This document shows positions 1 to 8,457 of a DNA stretch of 64,000 nt, in pieces; position 1 is the first letter of the stretch; each line of letters starts with the position of its first letter. This DNA is from JALYXV01 sp963733505. GTDB lineage: Bacteria > Actinomycetota > Acidimicrobiia > Acidimicrobiales > Palsa-688. The DNA lies in the NCBI GenBank assembly GCA_963733505.1, contig CAVTDW010000008.1, positions 248,001 to 312,000 on the forward strand, read 5' to 3'. The position numbers and the translations under genes were made by a program. The notes beneath the pieces are model-generated. The model had not been told where the DNA came from, searched no databases, and saw only the letters and a program-made list of their open reading frames with translations.

Positions 1-897
1 GACGCCCGGAGGACCCAGAGCACCGCGACCGCCCAGGTCGACGAGGCCTCCCGCCGCCTCGGTGAGGCCACCGCCCGTTTCGACCAGACGCGCCGCAGTC
101 TGCAGAGCGCGGCGCTCCAGGCCTACATGCGGCCCCTCCAACCCACCGCCTCGACCGCGCTGTTCGACGTCAACGAGTTCGCTCGGGCCGAGGCGCTGCT
201 GAGCGTTGCCGCCGGCAACCAGAGCGACGCCATCGACGCCTCCCGTCAAGCCCAGCGCGACCGCGTCCAAGCCAAGTCAGTGGTCCAGGCCGCGCTGGCG
301 ACGGCCGCGGCGAGGAGCAAGGTCGCATCCCAACGGGCGGCGGAGTTGAGCGCGGCCCAGTCGGCCCAGCAGCGCGCCCACGACGACCTCCAGAAGCGCA
401 TCACCGACCTCACCTCTGAAAGCGCCGCCCTGGCCGTCCAGCAAGGCAGCATCGAAGCCGTGATCGCCGCCCACGCCGGTGCCCAGTCAGGCGGGTCTTT
501 TGCGGCCGGGCCCGTGTCGGCGTCGGGATTGATCTGGCCGGTGCACGGTCCGGTCACCTCCGAGTTCGGGCCTCGTTGGGGCGGCTTCCACCCGGGCATC
601 GACATCGCCCCCCCGTTCGGGACGCCCATCCATGCCGCCAAGGCGGGTGTGGTCATCCTCGCCGGGTGGGTCAGCGGCTACGGCAACTACACCCTCGTCG
701 ACCACGGCGGCGGGCTGGTTACCGGCTACGGCCACCAATCCCGCCTCGCAGTGACCGTCGGCCAGACCGTGGCCCAGGGCCAGGTCATCGGGTACGAAGG
801 GTCCACCGGGAACTCCACCGGACCGCATGTGCACTTCGAAGTTCGCATCAACGGCCAGGTTCAGAACCCTCGCGGCTACCTGTCGGGCAACCCATAG
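1..897 (+). CDS. M23 family metallopeptidase, 5' end cut by the window
   Basis: Secreted-type peptidoglycan endopeptidase. The frame is open from base 1, so the true start lies outside the window; the first internal ATG is at 127. The visible N-terminal half is Ala/Gln/Arg-rich and predicted to form a long coiled coil. The C-terminal third is a LytM/M23 domain: the HPGID motif gives the first zinc His and Asp, and HVHFEV gives the HxH motif. EnvC/NlpD-like proteins pair a coiled coil with this domain. The next gene is another coiled-coil wall hydrolase, which suggests a cell-wall remodelling locus. The domain call is firm; enzyme activity versus activator role is not decided. Confidence 0.9.
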   Translation, partial: DARRTQSTATAQVDEASRRLGEATARFDQTRRSLQSAALQAYMRPLQPTASTALFDVNEFARAEALLSVAAGNQSDAIDASRQAQRDRVQAKSVVQAALATAAARSKVASQRAAELSAAQSAQQRAHDDLQKRITDLTSESAALAVQQGSIEAVIAAHAGAQSGGSFAAGPVSASGLIWPVHGPVTSEFGPRWGGFHPGIDIAPPFGTPIHAAKAGVVILAGWVSGYGNYTLVDHGGGLVTGYGHQSRLAVTVGQTVAQGQVIGYEGSTGNSTGPHVHFEVRINGQVQNPRGYLSGNP

Positions 898-977
898 AGA
901 CCGCCCGACGGCCGTCGAAAGCGTCCCAAGGACACCCGATTCGACCCACCTGAGCAGCTCCATTTCTCGGGGGGTCG

Positions 978-1006
978 TTGATCCGACCGGCTCAGCCGTC
1001 TAGGGT
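978..1006 (+). promoter_or_regulatory. Probable promoter of the NlpC/P60 gene
   Basis: TTGATC at 978-983 and TAGGGT at 1001-1006 are separated by exactly 17 bp. The GTG start lies 11 bp after TAGGGT, so the mRNA would be leaderless or nearly so. No Shine-Dalgarno sequence is visible before this GTG, which fits. The same TAGGGT box recurs in the repeated promoter blocks at 6.8 and 11.9 kb. Confidence 0.55.
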
Positions 1007-1017
1007 CTGGGCCTATC

Positions 1018-2199
1018 GTGATCTTGCGCACAAAGGATTTTCCCCGTCGTGCGCGGCTCCTGGCGGTAGGCGTCACCGTCGCCGTGCTGGGTTCGGGCCT
1101 CTTCACCAGCGCAGCCACGGCGGACCCGGTGGCCGACAAGCAAGCCCAGGCGCGAGCGCTGGCGCAGCAGATCGACAGCCTGGGCGCCAAGGAAGCGGCG
1201 TTGTCGGAGCAGTACAACAAGACGGTGCTCGAGGTTCAAGCAGCCCAGGCCAACCTGGAGCAGACCGCAGCCAAGGTCGCCCGGGCCGACGCCGACGCCG
1301 CCCAAGCCCGCTCGTTGCTGCGTGACGACTCCGTCGGCGCATACATCCACGGCGGGACCGTCGCCGCCACCGCGGGTGGGTCGGTCGACGCCCAGACGGC
1401 AATCCTGCGGGCCGCCTACGTGCAAACCCTGGCCTCCACCCAGACCGACCACCTCGACGGGTTCCGCACCGCCGCCGCCGAGGCCAAGTCCGCCGCCGCC
1501 TCCCTCCAGGCGGCCCGCCAAGATGCGGCCCGCAAGGCGGCCCAGCTCGACTCGGCCCGCGGCGCCACCGTCGCCTCCGAACAGCAGCTTCGCAACACCT
1601 TGGCCCAGGTGAAGGGCGACATCGCAACCCAAGTCGCCCAGATAGAAGCGGCGAAGCAGGCTGACGAGGCTCGGCAGGCCCAAGTAGCTCCTGGCTCGCC
1701 AGCAAGTCGCGGCCCAACAGACGCAGCGCGCCCCGTCCGCGCGCGTCCGCCGCGGCCGGGCCTCCGACCGCTGCGTCTGGCGACTCGCGCCACGCCCACG
1801 TCGGCTGCCGTCCGATCGCCCAGCCCCGTCACCACCCGTCCGGCACCGCCGGTCGGCTCCGGCGCCGCCGCTGCGGTGGCCGCGGCCATGTCCCGCCTGG
1901 GCCTGCCCTATGTGTGGGCCGCCTCGGGGCCCGACAGCTTCGACTGCTCCGGACTGACGATGTGGGCCTGGGCCCATGGCGGGGTGTCGTTGCCCCACTT
2001 CTCCGGCGGCCAGTACGCGGCCACGACCCACATATCGATGTCCCAACTGCAACCGGGCGATCTGGTGTTCTACGCCGACACCGGCGCCCACGTCGCGATG
2101 TATATCGGCGGCGGCCAGATCATCGCGGCGCCCCACACCGGCACCGTCGTGCAGATCCAGGCGCTATCGAGCGCCTACGTCTACGCCAGCCGTCCCTGA
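1018..2199 (+). CDS. Secreted coiled-coil NlpC/P60 peptidase
   Basis: Predicted cell-wall hydrolase of 393 residues. A signal peptide covers about residues 1-35 (hydrophobic core after RRARLL, Ala-rich end). Residues 40-220 form a coiled coil. An NlpC/P60 domain occupies about residues 280-390, with the catalytic Cys in DSFDCSGL, the His in AHVAMYIG and a third polar residue in APHTG. This architecture resembles RipA/RipC-type D,L-endopeptidases. The GTG start is chosen because a TTGATC-17-TAGGGT promoter ends 11 bp upstream. The Pro/Arg-rich linker around 1690-1800 reads more like a natural coiled-coil end and Ala/Ser linker if the frame steps by +1 three times, so small indels may be hidden there. 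Confidence 0.85.
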   Translation: MILRTKDFPRRARLLAVGVTVAVLGSGLFTSAATADPVADKQAQARALAQQIDSLGAKEAALSEQYNKTVLEVQAAQANLEQTAAKVARADADAAQARSLLRDDSVGAYIHGGTVAATAGGSVDAQTAILRAAYVQTLASTQTDHLDGFRTAAAEAKSAAASLQAARQDAARKAAQLDSARGATVASEQQLRNTLAQVKGDIATQVAQIEAAKQADEARQAQVAPGSPASRGPTDAARPVRARPPRPGLRPLRLATRATPTSAAVRSPSPVTTRPAPPVGSGAAAAVAAAMSRLGLPYVWAASGPDSFDCSGLTMWAWAHGGVSLPHFSGGQYAATTHISMSQLQPGDLVFYADTGAHVAMYIGGGQIIAAPHTGTVVQIQALSSAYVYASRP

Positions 2200-2246
2200 G
2201 CCTCAGCGTTTCCTGAAGTTCAGTTGCCGGCGTAGTCATTCCCAAC

Positions 2247-4013
2247 TCAGGAGGGAACCTGCTGGCCTGACTGCAGTTTCACTCCGCGGTAGCGCGGTCG
2301 CCCGTTCGGACCACGCCAACCAAGGAGCGAAGTTGTCCCTGGAACAACATGTTCACTCCTCGGTTGCGGCCAAGGCATTGGCGGCCAAGGCGTTGGCGGC
2401 CACGGCGCTAGCGCGTACCCAAAGCGCGAACGCCAGGACCTAGCCGGCGCGGCACCGGCGCCGGCGCCGGCCGCCCCCCGGGTCCGCTCGACCGATGCCG
2501 CCGCCGCGATGACCACGCCGTCGCCGCCCGGCGGGCCGACGATCTGCAGGCCGACGGGAAAGCCGGCCGCATCGAAGCCGCACGGCACCGACACGGCCGG
2601 GAAGCCGGCCAGGCTCCACGGAACGCACGAACGTGACAACACGGTCAGGAACCGGGTGTAGTCGTCGCGCATCGGCGGCGCCACCCCCACCGTCGGTAGG
2701 CAGAGGACGTCGCAACGGTCGAACACCGCCCGCAGCCCCGCCACCAGCACCGCCCGCAGCCGCTGGGCGTCGAGGTAGTCGGTGGCGGTGACCGCATCGG
2801 CGGCGTCGAGCTGGTCGCTGACCTCGTCCCAGTAGGCCCGCCGGTCGGCGCCGAGGGACCGGTGAAACGTCGCCGCCTCGCACCGACTCACGATCAGCCC
2901 GGCGGCGTTGGCCAGGTCCAGGTCGGACGAATCGGGACGATCCAGTTCTACCAACACTCCCGCGGCGCCGTCGATCAAGGCCTCGATGGCCTCTCGGGCG
3001 ACACCTGCGATCGACGGATCGCACCCCTCGAAGCACGCCTCCGGCAACCCGACTCGCAAGCCTGGTCCGCCGACCGCCCCGAGGACGCCGACCGCCCCGA
3101 GGGCGCCGACCGACCGTCCCGCCATGACTTCGAGCAGCAAGGCGGCATCGGCCACCGTTGCCGCGATCGGCGCCACGTGGTCCATGGTCCACGACAGGGG
3201 CACGATCCCCTCCGTCGGAACCAGCCCGAAGGTGCCCTTCAATCCGACCACCCCGCACAAGGCGGCGGGGACCCGGATCGACGCCCGGGTGTCGGTGCCG
3301 ATCGACGCCATGCCGATCCCGCACGCCACCGCGATGGCCGAGCCCCCCGACGACCCGCCCGGGATTCGCAAGGGGTCGAACGGGTTGGCGCTCTGCGGCG
3401 TGGTGACCCCGAGGGCGAACTCGTGCGTCGAGACCTTGGCCAGCACGATCGCCCCGGCCGCGCGGGCCCGGGCAACCGCGACCGCATCGCGGTCGGGCAC
3501 GTAGGAGTACGCCGCCGACCCGGCGCGCGTCGCCACCCCCGCCACGTGGATGATGTCCTTTACCGTGATCGGGATACCGTGCAGCGGCCCGAGCGCGACG
3601 CTGCCCGATGCCGACACGCCGTCCAGCCGGCTCGCTTCGACCAGCGCCTGCTCGGCGAGCAGGTCGACGACCGCCCCGAGCGCCATGCCCTGCTTTTCCG
3701 CCGCCACGATCGCCTGCTCCACCAGCTCGGTGGCGCTCAGGTCGCCGGTAACCAAGCGGCTGTGGGCGGCGGCAATGGCCCCGCCCCGAACAGGCCCACC
3801 GACCCCACCGCCCCCACCGCCCACCACCTCTTCGCCCCAGAAGCCGTCCACCATCCCGGGCGGCGCATACCGAAACGCGGGCGGCCGGGCCGAGTCGACG
3901 AAGCCGCCCGGCCGCTGGGTGGCGACCAGTGCCAGCGCGTCGGCAAAGGCCGCGGTAGCCGTCGAGCGCGACCCCGACCCAGCCTCCTCGGAATCCTCGT
4001 ACGCGGGCGTCAC
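2247..4013 (-). CDS. Amidase signature family hydrolase
   Basis: Ser-cisSer-Lys amidase, placed to act on the product of the adjacent biuret-hydrolase-like enzyme. The family includes AtzE/AtzF, which hydrolyse 1-carboxybiuret and allophanate. Visible motifs are the Lys of ITVKDII, the glycine loop GGSSGGS and the nucleophile loop GTDTRASIR, where the usual GG before the nucleophile Ser is RA. The GTG start overlaps the upstream stop (GTGA, 4010-4013), indicating translational coupling. The first 100 residues are poorly conserved and Gly-rich. Amidase similarity seems to end near 2450, and the last 65 residues or so are a low-complexity Pro/Trp tail. Substrate is inferred from context only. 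Confidence 0.85.
   Translation of the reverse strand: MTPAYEDSEEAGSGSRSTATAAFADALALVATQRPGGFVDSARPPAFRYAPPGMVDGFWGEEVVGGGGGGVGGPVRGGAIAAAHSRLVTGDLSATELVEQAIVAAEKQGMALGAVVDLLAEQALVEASRLDGVSASGSVALGPLHGIPITVKDIIHVAGVATRAGSAAYSYVPDRDAVAVARARAAGAIVLAKVSTHEFALGVTTPQSANPFDPLRIPGGSSGGSAIAVACGIGMASIGTDTRASIRVPAALCGVVGLKGTFGLVPTEGIVPLSWTMDHVAPIAATVADAALLLEVMAGRSVGALGAVGVLGAVGGPGLRVGLPEACFEGCDPSIAGVAREAIEALIDGAAGVLVELDRPDSSDLDLANAAGLIVSRCEAATFHRSLGADRRAYWDEVSDQLDAADAVTATDYLDAQRLRAVLVAGLRAVFDRCDVLCLPTVGVAPPMRDDYTRFLTVLSRSCVPWSLAGFPAVSVPCGFDAAGFPVGLQIVGPPGGDGVVIAAAASVERTRGAAGAGAGAAPARSWRSRFGYALAPWPPTPWPPMPWPQPRSEHVVPGTTSLLGWRGPNGRPRYRGVKLQSGQQVPS
2366..2410. repeat. Three tandem 15-bp repeats
   Basis: Three copies of the unit GCGGCCAAGGCRTTG lie head to tail at 2366, 2381 and 2396, the last diverged. 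On the minus strand they fall in the extended tail of the amidase frame and encode a Pro/Trp-rich run. They sit beyond the expected amidase end and are probably non-functional sequence read through by the frame. Confidence 0.7.
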
Positions 4014-4693
4014 GCTTGGATGGCGGCCAGGAATGCCGCCGACGACGCCACCGCCCCGAATACGCCCCCTTGCATCTTCACCATCGCCAGCGCCGCAAGG
4101 TAGTTGCCGTACTCCGTGGCCCCGGTGCAGTCCTCCAGCAGCAGGCACTCGTACCCACGATCGTTGGCCTCGCGCATGGTGGTGTGAACGCACACGTCGG
4201 TCGTGATCCCCGTCAGCACCAAATGCGTGATCCGCTGGCTGCGCAGGACCAGGTCGAGCTCGGTCGCATAGAAGGCCCCCTTGCCCGGCTTGTCGATGAT
4301 CACTTCCCCCGGCAGCGGCGCCACCTCGGGGACGATGTCCCACCCAACCTCGCCCCGCACCAGGATCCGCCCGCACGGCCCGGCGTCGCCGATGCCCGCC
4401 CCGATCCGCCTGGAACGCCAGAGCTTGTTGGGTGGGCAGTCCGCCATGTCGGGGTGGTGGCCCTCGCGGGTGTGCACGACCGGCATCCCGACGGCCCGCA
4501 CCGCCTCGAGCACCCGGGCCGTGGGCTCGAGTCCCGCCCGGGTCAGCTTCAGGTCGTACCCCATGGCGTCCACGTAGCCGCCCGGACCGCAGAAGTCGAC
4601 CTGCCAGTCGATGCAGATCAGCGCCGTGCGGGCCGCTTCGAAGCCGCCGTCAAACGGCCAGGGATACGGTTCTGCCTCAACTAGGCCAAACAT
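4010..4693 (-). CDS. biuH: Biuret amidohydrolase-like cysteine hydrolase (isochorismatase superfamily)
   Basis: Predicted to hydrolyse biuret or a close ureide to allophanate and ammonia. The 227-residue protein keeps the D-K-C triad at Asp29, Lys135 and Cys168, with the same spacing (106 and 33 residues) that I recall for rhizobial BiuH. It also shares the YPWPF entry motif, HTREGH, RRIGAGIGD, the DKPGKGAF lysine loop and TGITTDVC. ATG 4693 is chosen over ATG 4726 because GGAGG lies six bases before it. It is coupled to the amidase downstream and follows a diverged paralogue and a BMP lipoprotein. Ureidoacrylate-type activity (RutB-like) is the main alternative. Confidence 0.85.
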   Translation of the reverse strand: MFGLVEAEPYPWPFDGGFEAARTALICIDWQVDFCGPGGYVDAMGYDLKLTRAGLEPTARVLEAVRAVGMPVVHTREGHHPDMADCPPNKLWRSRRIGAGIGDAGPCGRILVRGEVGWDIVPEVAPLPGEVIIDKPGKGAFYATELDLVLRSQRITHLVLTGITTDVCVHTTMREANDRGYECLLLEDCTGATEYGNYLAALAMVKMQGGVFGAVASSAAFLAAIQA

Positions 4694-4759
4694 CGTCAAC
4701 CTCCAAGGGGTCTGGGGAAAACGCAAACGGTGTGCCTGGCCAGCCGGTGCTGCGGCGGC

Positions 4760-5395
4760 TCACCCATCGGCGGCGAGGGCCGGCTCGGTCGCGCCGAGCG
4801 CCGTCAATAGGTCCTCGCTGGTCGCGACCGCCCCGAAAATGCCGCCCGACATCTCGATGATCCGCACCCCGGCACCGGCCAGCGACGGCTCGAGCGGGGC
4901 GCAGCCGTCGATGACCAGCAGGCACTCGAGCCCCCGGTCGTTGGCGCTGCGCAACGTCGAGTGGACCATCGCCTCCAGACCCAGCCCGCAGACGAGGAGA
5001 TGGTCGACGCCGAGGCCGGCCAGGCATTGGGCGAGGGGGCTGCCGCTGAAGCCGTCCACCCCGAAGGCGTCGACGACGGCGTCGGGTTGCAGCCCGGCCA
5101 GCAACTCCCATTGCGAGTCGCCGAGGACGGGCAACACGCCCGGGCGGCGCTGGGCCGGTGATGCCGCGTGGCGGGTGGCCACGACCACCGCCCCCCACTG
5201 CCGAGCGGTTGCGGTGAGGACGGCGATGACGCCGAGGGCGGCGGCGGCGTCGGGGCAGAGCGGCACCAGCCCCGCTTGCAGCCCGACCAGGAGCAACGCG
5301 GTCCGCTCAGGGCCGACCTCGTCGTCGTAGGGCCACGGGTAGGGCAGCGAGTTGGCTACCGCCAACCCGCGACCCTGCGACGTGGGACCGCTCAT
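4760..5395 (-). CDS. Isochorismatase-fold paralogue lacking the catalytic triad
   Basis: This 211-residue protein aligns along its length with the neighbouring BiuH-like enzyme (shared LPYPWPY, TALL, ANDRG.ECLL, GG.FGAVA), but all three catalytic positions are changed: Asp29 is Gly38, Lys135 is Ala110 and Cys168 is Met143. The reading frame is intact, and its ATG overlaps the stop of the BMP gene (ATGA, 5392-5395), so it is presumably translated. The sequence supports a tandem-duplication origin with loss of catalysis. A structural, regulatory or ligand-binding role, perhaps as a subunit of the active enzyme, is inference. Confidence 0.8.
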   Translation of the reverse strand: MSGPTSQGRGLAVANSLPYPWPYDDEVGPERTALLLVGLQAGLVPLCPDAAAALGVIAVLTATARQWGAVVVATRHAASPAQRRPGVLPVLGDSQWELLAGLQPDAVVDAFGVDGFSGSPLAQCLAGLGVDHLLVCGLGLEAMVHSTLRSANDRGLECLLVIDGCAPLEPSLAGAGVRIIEMSGGIFGAVATSEDLLTALGATEPALAADG

Positions 5396-6651
5396 GCGCT
5401 ACAGGCCGGGACCGTTCCCACGACACCCTTGACCAGGTAGCACAGGCTGCTCAACTGGTCGGCGGTGGCGGTCTGGCCGGCCGGGATCCGCACCGTCCCG
5501 CTCTGATCGGTGATGGGTCCGGTATAGGGGGACGTGCCGGACAGGATCTTGGCCTTGGCGGCCGCGATCAGGTCCTTGGTGGCACTGGTCACCGACGGTC
5601 CGAAAGGCGCCAGAGAAAGGGGCGACGCGACGTCCTTGCTCGTGAACCCGGCGGTGTAGTTGGTGTTGAACGGGCCGCCGCTGAACTTGCCGGCCAGGAT
5701 GGTCTTGACCATGGTGGTGTAGAGCGGGCCCCACTGCCATTCCGACCCGGTCAGCCATCCCTGGGGGGCCAACGACTGGGCGTCGTAGTGGTAGCCGACG
5801 CTGTAGGCGCCCTTGGATTCGGCCGTCTTGATGATCGTGCTGGTGCAGTCCTGGTGCTGGCTGAACACGTCGATGCCCTGGCCGAAGAGGCTGTTGGTGG
5901 CGTCGGCCTGCTTGGCCGGGTCACACCAGGCCCCGGTGAAGACGGTGAAGGTCTGGATGGCGGGGTTGACGGTCTGGGCGCCCAGCTCGAAGGCGTCGAT
6001 GTTGAGCAGGGTTTGGGGGATGGGGAAGGCGGCGATGAAACCGAGCTTGTTGGTCTTGCTGGCCTTGGCCGCCGCGATGCCGCCCAGGTACACGGTCTGC
6101 CACACGTCGCCGAAGTAGGTGTTGATGTTGGCCCCAACCGGCGGGGTGATCAGGTTGCCCTGCTGCAGGACCGCAACGTCGGGGTGCTTGGCCGCCAGGG
6201 TGACGGCGTAGTCCTTGTAGCCATAGCTGGTCGAGAAGATGATCTTGGCTCCCTGGCCGATCATCTGCTCGGCCACGGTGACCATGTTGGAGGTCTCCGG
6301 GGTCTCGGGCGCCTCCAGGATCTTGAGGTTGGGGCAGGCCGCCTTCAGGGCGTCGGACCCGGCGTGGGCCGCCTGGTTGTAGCCGAAGTCGCTGGTCGAC
6401 CCGACGTAGATGAACCCGACGGTCGTGGCGCCGACGCCGGGGCCGGTCGTGCCCGCGGTCGAGGTACAGCTGCCGCCGCTACCCGCTGCGGTCGTCGTGG
6501 AGCCTGACGGCGCGGCGGTCGTGGCCGACGACGTGGAGGTGGAGGACTTGCCGCAGGCGGTGGCGGCCAGGGCGACGACACCGATCAGGGCGACCGCCTT
6601 GGCGACGGTTGTGCCTGCGAGACCCTTCCGCGTGGTTCGGGACAGGGACAT
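5392..6651 (-). CDS. BMP-family substrate-binding lipoprotein
   Basis: Extracellular binding protein of a BmpDEFG/nucleoside-type ABC transporter. ATG 6651 is preceded by AAGGAGG at good spacing. The signal peptide ends in the lipobox LAATAC, so the mature protein is lipid-anchored; a Ser/Thr/Gly-rich linker follows, then a BMP fold (GFIYVGSTSDFGYNQAAHAG, QGAKIIFSTSYG, FGDVWQTVYLGG). The matching permeases (9415-11402) and ATPase (13814-15496) lie upstream on the same strand but in separate units. It heads a four-gene operon with the two isochorismatase-like proteins and the amidase, which suggests a ureide substrate. It is preceded by a short conserved leader frame. Confidence 0.9.
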   Translation of the reverse strand: MSLSRTTRKGLAGTTVAKAVALIGVVALAATACGKSSTSTSSATTAAPSGSTTTAAGSGGSCTSTAGTTGPGVGATTVGFIYVGSTSDFGYNQAAHAGSDALKAACPNLKILEAPETPETSNMVTVAEQMIGQGAKIIFSTSYGYKDYAVTLAAKHPDVAVLQQGNLITPPVGANINTYFGDVWQTVYLGGIAAAKASKTNKLGFIAAFPIPQTLLNIDAFELGAQTVNPAIQTFTVFTGAWCDPAKQADATNSLFGQGIDVFSQHQDCTSTIIKTAESKGAYSVGYHYDAQSLAPQGWLTGSEWQWGPLYTTMVKTILAGKFSGGPFNTNYTAGFTSKDVASPLSLAPFGPSVTSATKDLIAAAKAKILSGTSPYTGPITDQSGTVRIPAGQTATADQLSSLCYLVKGVVGTVPACSA

Positions 6652-6655
6652 GGAG

Positions 6656-6784
6656 TTACGGCCTCCTTGAGGTGGGGTTGGTGGCGCGACAGGGGAGCGT
6701 GTCGGGCAGGAACCGGCGCCGGGCACGGCGTGCCATTCGCGCCGCGGCGGCTGCGGATGGGGCTGTGTGCGCCTCTGTATACAT
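6656..6784 (-). CDS. Putative 42-residue leader peptide ahead of the BMP gene
   Basis: An ATG placed inside the repeated TGTATACA block opens a 42-codon frame whose TAA ends four bases before the BMP start codon and overlaps its Shine-Dalgarno region. The peptide begins MYTEAHT, identical to the first seven residues of the GntR regulator at 16215 and nearly the same as the frame at 11941 (MYTAAHT). The rest is Ala/Arg-rich and unlike a known protein. It could be a translated leader coupled to the BMP gene, or the stub of a lost GntR copy. Translation is unproven. Confidence 0.45.
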   Translation of the reverse strand: MYTEAHTAPSAAAAARMARRARRRFLPDTLPCRATNPTSRRP

Positions 6785-6868
6785 GCCGGCTGACCCTAGA
6801 GAGGGGTCGTTGCCGGGCTATATCGGTGTCGTTACAGCAGCGAGAGCGCTTCCTTTTCGGTTCCTGAC
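6761..6868 (-). promoter_or_regulatory. Repeated promoter/operator block, copy A (BMP operon)
   Basis: First of three copies of a conserved block of about 110 bp. Read on the minus strand it holds AAGGAAGCGCTCTCGC, then GTAACG, GATATAGCCC, GCAACGAC, a TAGGGT box, and the dyad TGTATACA (6776-6783) overlapping the start codon of the leader frame. TGTATACA has the GT-N2-AC form typical of FadR-subfamily GntR operators. No convincing -35 is seen. The rest of the 6652-6934 intergenic region shows no other recognised site; the divergent phosphoesterase gene begins at 6935. Confidence 0.7.
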
Positions 6869-6934
6869 GCGCCGCTCACAAATCCATCACATGGTCATAC
6901 GTGGCTGTTGGTATTTGCCGGTGACACTCCCACC

Positions 6935-8416
6935 ATGGCTCACAAATCCTGGCGAGCGGCGGTTGTCGTGGGTGTCGGTGTCGGACTTGTCGCCGCGTGC
7001 TCGTCCGCGGGCACGACGCCCTCGAAGAGCGCCGGGATCCACAAGATCAAACATGTGGTCGTGATCATGCAGGAGAACCGTTCCTTCGACACCTACTTCG
7101 GGACCTACCCGGGCGCCGATGGCATACCCATGGCCAACGGCCAGCCGACCGTGTGCCTGCCTGCGGACACGGGCAGTTGTGTGAAGCCATTCCACGATTC
7201 CAAAGACGTCAATGGCGGCGGGCCCCACGGCCAGACCAACGCCACCGCCGACATCGACGGCGGGAAGATGGACGGATTCGTCACCTCCGCGGCCCGGGGC
7301 CGCCAGGGATGCACCGACCCCAATAATCCGGCGTGCACCAGTGCCACCCCCGATGTCATGGGATGGAAGGACGCCCGCGAGATCCCCAACTACTGGGCTT
7401 ACGCCCAGAACTTCGTCCTCCAAGACCACATGTTCGAGCCGAACGCCTCCTGGAGCCTTCCCGAGCACCTGTTCATGGTGTCGGAGTGGTCGGCACATTG
7501 CACCACGCCCGGCGACGCCGCCAGCTGCACCAACGCCCTGCAAAACCCGGGCACCCCGGCAAACGGAAAGACCGCCAAGCGAGCCGTTCCCGCTCCGAAG
7601 GCGTCGCCAGACCCGGCGACAACGCCGGCCACCGATGCCGAAGGCGACCCGGTCGCGGCGCCCTCCGGTCCCGACTACGCCTGGACCGATCTGACCTACC
7701 TGATGCACCGCGACAACGTCGGTTGGGGCTACTACGTCGTGGCCGGCACCGAACCCGATTGCCAGAACGACTCCGCCGTCAGCTGTGCGCCGGTAAAGCA
7801 AAATGCCCAGACCCCAGGGATCTGGAACCCGCTGCCGTACTTCGACACCGTGCGCGAAGACGGCCAGGAGTCGAACATCCAATCGGTCGACAACTTCTAC
7901 ACCCAGGCCAAGGCCGGAACCCTGCCTGCGGTCAGTTGGGTCGTGCCCTCCGGGCCGGTCAGCGAACACCCGCCGGCCGCCACGTCGGCCGGCCAGTCGT
8001 ATGTCACCAGCCTGATCAATGCCGTGATGGCCTCCCCCGACTGGAGTTCCACCGCCATCTTCCTCGGCTGGGACGACTGGGGCGGCTTCTACGACCACGT
8101 GGCCCCACCAAGTGTCGACCAGAACGGCTATGGGCTGCGGGTACCCGCCATGGTGATCAGCGCCTACGCCAAGAAGGGCTACATCGATCACCAAACACTG
8201 AGCTTCGACGCCTACGCCAAGTTCATCGAGGACGATTTCCTCGGTGGCCAACGTCTCGACCCGAAGACCGACGGCCGACCCGATCCGCGACCCGACGTCC
8301 GAGAAGTCGCCCCCCAGCTCGGCGACATCGCGCAGGCGTTCGATTTCAGCCAGGCTCCCCGGGCGCCCATGCCGCTCCCCGTCCACCCCCAGCCAGGGCC
8401 GCCGTCGATCCCCTGA
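6935..8416 (+). CDS. Phosphoesterase family lipoprotein (phospholipase C / acid phosphatase type)
   Basis: Member of the PF04185 phosphoesterase family, which contains bacterial non-haemolytic phospholipases C and related phosphatases. The N-terminus has a short signal ending in a LVAAC lipobox. The family motif appears as QENRSFDTYFGT. Later motifs are EHLFMVSEW, SWVVPSGPVSEHPP, GWDDWGGFYDHVAPP and RVPAMVISAYAK, which carry the usual metal and phosphate ligands. ATG 6935 is used because an upstream TTG would add nine residues before the signal peptide. It runs divergently from the BMP operon and appears unrelated to it. Confidence 0.88.
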   Translation: MAHKSWRAAVVVGVGVGLVAACSSAGTTPSKSAGIHKIKHVVVIMQENRSFDTYFGTYPGADGIPMANGQPTVCLPADTGSCVKPFHDSKDVNGGGPHGQTNATADIDGGKMDGFVTSAARGRQGCTDPNNPACTSATPDVMGWKDAREIPNYWAYAQNFVLQDHMFEPNASWSLPEHLFMVSEWSAHCTTPGDAASCTNALQNPGTPANGKTAKRAVPAPKASPDPATTPATDAEGDPVAAPSGPDYAWTDLTYLMHRDNVGWGYYVVAGTEPDCQNDSAVSCAPVKQNAQTPGIWNPLPYFDTVREDGQESNIQSVDNFYTQAKAGTLPAVSWVVPSGPVSEHPPAATSAGQSYVTSLINAVMASPDWSSTAIFLGWDDWGGFYDHVAPPSVDQNGYGLRVPAMVISAYAKKGYIDHQTLSFDAYAKFIEDDFLGGQRLDPKTDGRPDPRPDVREVAPQLGDIAQAFDFSQAPRAPMPLPVHPQPGPPSIP

Positions 8417-8457
8417 CGATCATCACCAATCCCGAACATCTCCATGGTCGTTCGTTC

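Noticed and set aside
1000..2136. Long minus-strand frame opposite the NlpC/P60 gene
   Set aside because: It mirrors the codon positions of a gene with clear domains; its product is Gly/Arg low-complexity with no start signal.
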